Under the pieces are notes generated by a model, which was not told the origin of the DNA, did not search any database, and was given only the letters and a program-made list of their open reading frames with translations. Below, piece by piece: positions 5,556 to 6,639 of a stretch of 6,639 nucleotides of DNA; the first letter of the stretch is position 1; every line of letters begins with the position of its first letter. The stretch comes from an uncultured Collinsella sp. (GTDB taxonomy: Bacteria > Actinomycetota > Coriobacteriia > Coriobacteriales > Coriobacteriaceae): positions 1 to 6,639 of the forward strand of contig CABRZN010000103.1 of NCBI GenBank assembly GCA_902475445.1. Direction: 5' to 3'. The position numbers and the translations under genes were made by a program.

Positions 5556-6284
5556 ATGGGTAATGCGATTTCAATCAAGGATCTATCAAAGCGCTACGGC
5601 AAAAACTGGGCGTTGTCTGATGTTTCATTTGATATAGATGAGGGCGAAGTGTGCGCTCTCGTTGGGGAGAACGGCGCGGGGAAGAGTACGTTGATTGATA
5701 TTCTTCTTGGCTTGCTTAAAGCAACGAAAGGTTCAATCAGTTTTTTCGGCGAGTCTGGGAGAGCAGGTCTGGCAAGAGCACGCAGAAATATCGGATTCGT
5801 CCCCGACGGCTGTGGGGCATTCTTGAACTTAACCGGTCGAGAAAACTTGATCTCACGCTGTATCGAGTGGGGGCTGCCGAAAAGTGAAGTTAATCGAGTG
5901 CTCGCTGCCGTTGGACTAGAAAATGCGGCGGATGCATCGGTAAAACAATACTCGCTCGGCATGAAGCGTCGTCTGGATATCGGAACGGCTCTTCTAGGCG
6001 ACCCGCAACTACTCATCATGGATGAACCCATAAACGGGCTCGATCCAGTGGGTGTGATTGAGGTGCGTGATCTCCTGCTGTCGTTGAAGGACAAACGGGA
6101 TAAAACGGTGCTCATTTCAAGCCATAACCTAGATGAATTGGAGAAAGTTGCGACATCTTTTGCGTTTCTCCATCAAGGCAGACTTCTCGTTAAGGAAGAA
6201 AACTCCTACAAAGACAGAAGTCTGGAAAAGCGGTTTTTGGATTTGATCGGGGAGGCAGATAATGCAACTTCTGCGACTGATTAG
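5556..6284 (+). CDS. ABC transporter ATP-binding protein (BcrA/antibiotic-peptide exporter type)
   Basis: This is a complete 242-residue nucleotide-binding subunit. It has an A-loop tyrosine (Y14, SKRYG), Walker A GENGAGKST (37-45), signature YSLGMKRRL (132-140), Walker B LLIMDEP (152-158), D-loop GLDP (161-164) and H-loop histidine 190 (SSHNLDEL). The Q-loop position reads IGFVPDG, with Asp84 where most exporters have Gln and some peptide-resistance ATPases have Glu. Similarity is to ATPases of ABC-2 systems that export or confer immunity to peptides and antibiotics; the cargo here is inferred from the peptide gene just upstream. The ribosome binding site (tgagg at 5541-5545) is modest and rather far from the ATG, so expression is likely low. 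The 3' end overlaps the permease start by 23 bases, indicating translational coupling. It acts on the cytoplasmic face of the membrane as a dimer. Confidence 0.93.
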   Translation: MGNAISIKDLSKRYGKNWALSDVSFDIDEGEVCALVGENGAGKSTLIDILLGLLKATKGSISFFGESGRAGLARARRNIGFVPDGCGAFLNLTGRENLISRCIEWGLPKSEVNRVLAAVGLENAADASVKQYSLGMKRRLDIGTALLGDPQLLIMDEPINGLDPVGVIEVRDLLLSLKDKRDKTVLISSHNLDELEKVATSFAFLHQGRLLVKEENSYKDRSLEKRFLDLIGEADNATSATD

Positions 6285-6606
6285 ATGTGAAGCCCGTCGG
6301 TTGCTCAGAAATCCAGCCTTTTTCGTGTTGTTGATCTGGGGAATTTGGATTGTTAAAGATGTCTGTAATCCAAATATGTATGGGACTTATGGAACATCTG
6401 ATTTAGGGGGAGTCGGCAAACAGATTGGTTTCTTTGCAAACATCCTCGACAAGACTGACCCAGCTGGTTCGGCGGTTCGGACGGCACTATTCATGACCTA
6501 CGAGTGGCTTTTCGTTCTAGCCGGATGCATTGTTATTTCCTGCGCCATGGATTATCAAAGCAGGTCTTCTGAAGTGACGTATGCAGACGATATGAGCAGG
6601 ACATAA
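6262..6606 (+). CDS. ABC-2 type permease, truncated after 114 residues
   Basis: The start ATG 6262 lies inside the end of the ATPase gene and is preceded by ggggagg (6249-6255), a strong ribosome binding site with a six-base gap. Residues 18-34 (NPAFFVLLIWGIWIVKD) and about 75-96 (ALFMTYEWLFVLAGCIVISCAM) are membrane helices. Between them is an extracytoplasmic stretch rich in Gly and Asp. The segment DYQSRSSEVTYADDMSR (97-113) resembles the cytoplasmic loop after helix 2 in ABC-2 permeases, where a third helix should follow. Instead TAA at 6604-6606 stops translation. Full-length relatives usually have about six helices and more than 200 residues. Only 33 bases remain, and neither other frame there encodes anything membrane-like. 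The gene may be broken by an insertion, deletion or frameshift at about 6600, split into two subunits, or affected by a sequence error. Confidence 0.75.
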   Translation: MQLLRLIRCEARRLLRNPAFFVLLIWGIWIVKDVCNPNMYGTYGTSDLGGVGKQIGFFANILDKTDPAGSAVRTALFMTYEWLFVLAGCIVISCAMDYQSRSSEVTYADDMSRT

Positions 6607-6639
6607 AAACATTGAGAGCCCCTGCTGCATGAAAGACCG

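Overview
This window looks like chromosomal DNA from a high-GC Coriobacteriia member (Actinomycetota), most likely Collinsella or a close relative. That placement is inferred from the style of the ClpC and ThrE-type proteins and the GC-rich codon use in the first 4.1 kb; no marker gene proves it. All genes are on the + strand.

Region 1 (1-1497) holds the 3' part of a threonine/serine exporter-type membrane protein whose start lies upstream of the window. A 298-base gap follows. It contains a perfect 20-bp inverted repeat, a 12-base direct repeat, and a leader hairpin ahead of clpC. Region 2 (1498-4200) is an intact clpC, encoding the 880-residue double-AAA+ unfoldase of the ClpCP protease, followed by a strong intrinsic terminator.

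Region 3 (about 4200-6639) is clearly more AT-rich and looks like an accessory cassette. It begins with a tightly coupled pair: a four-helix membrane protein of DUF2975 type and a Cro/CI-type HTH regulator (HTH_26/YozG-like) with an unusual C-terminal tail. A 13-bp perfect hairpin follows. Next comes a well-formed promoter (TTGAAA, 17 bases, TACGAT) with a 7+5+7 palindrome lying across its -10 box. It drives a 36-codon gene with a near-ideal ribosome binding site (AAAGGAGGT). The encoded peptide carries five glycines in a row and five cysteines. A second terminator-like hairpin with a T6 tract follows, then an ABC transporter ATPase overlapping a permease gene. The permease is cut to 114 residues by a stop codon 33 bases before the window end.

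The order of genes (membrane protein, HTH regulator, operator-bearing promoter, tiny Cys/Gly-rich peptide, partial terminator, ABC exporter) suggests a regulated peptide cassette. The peptide may be a ribosomally made bacteriocin, RiPP precursor or signal, with a dedicated exporter or immunity transporter. No modification enzyme is visible in this window, so the peptide's chemistry is open. This cassette is the most interesting part of the window.
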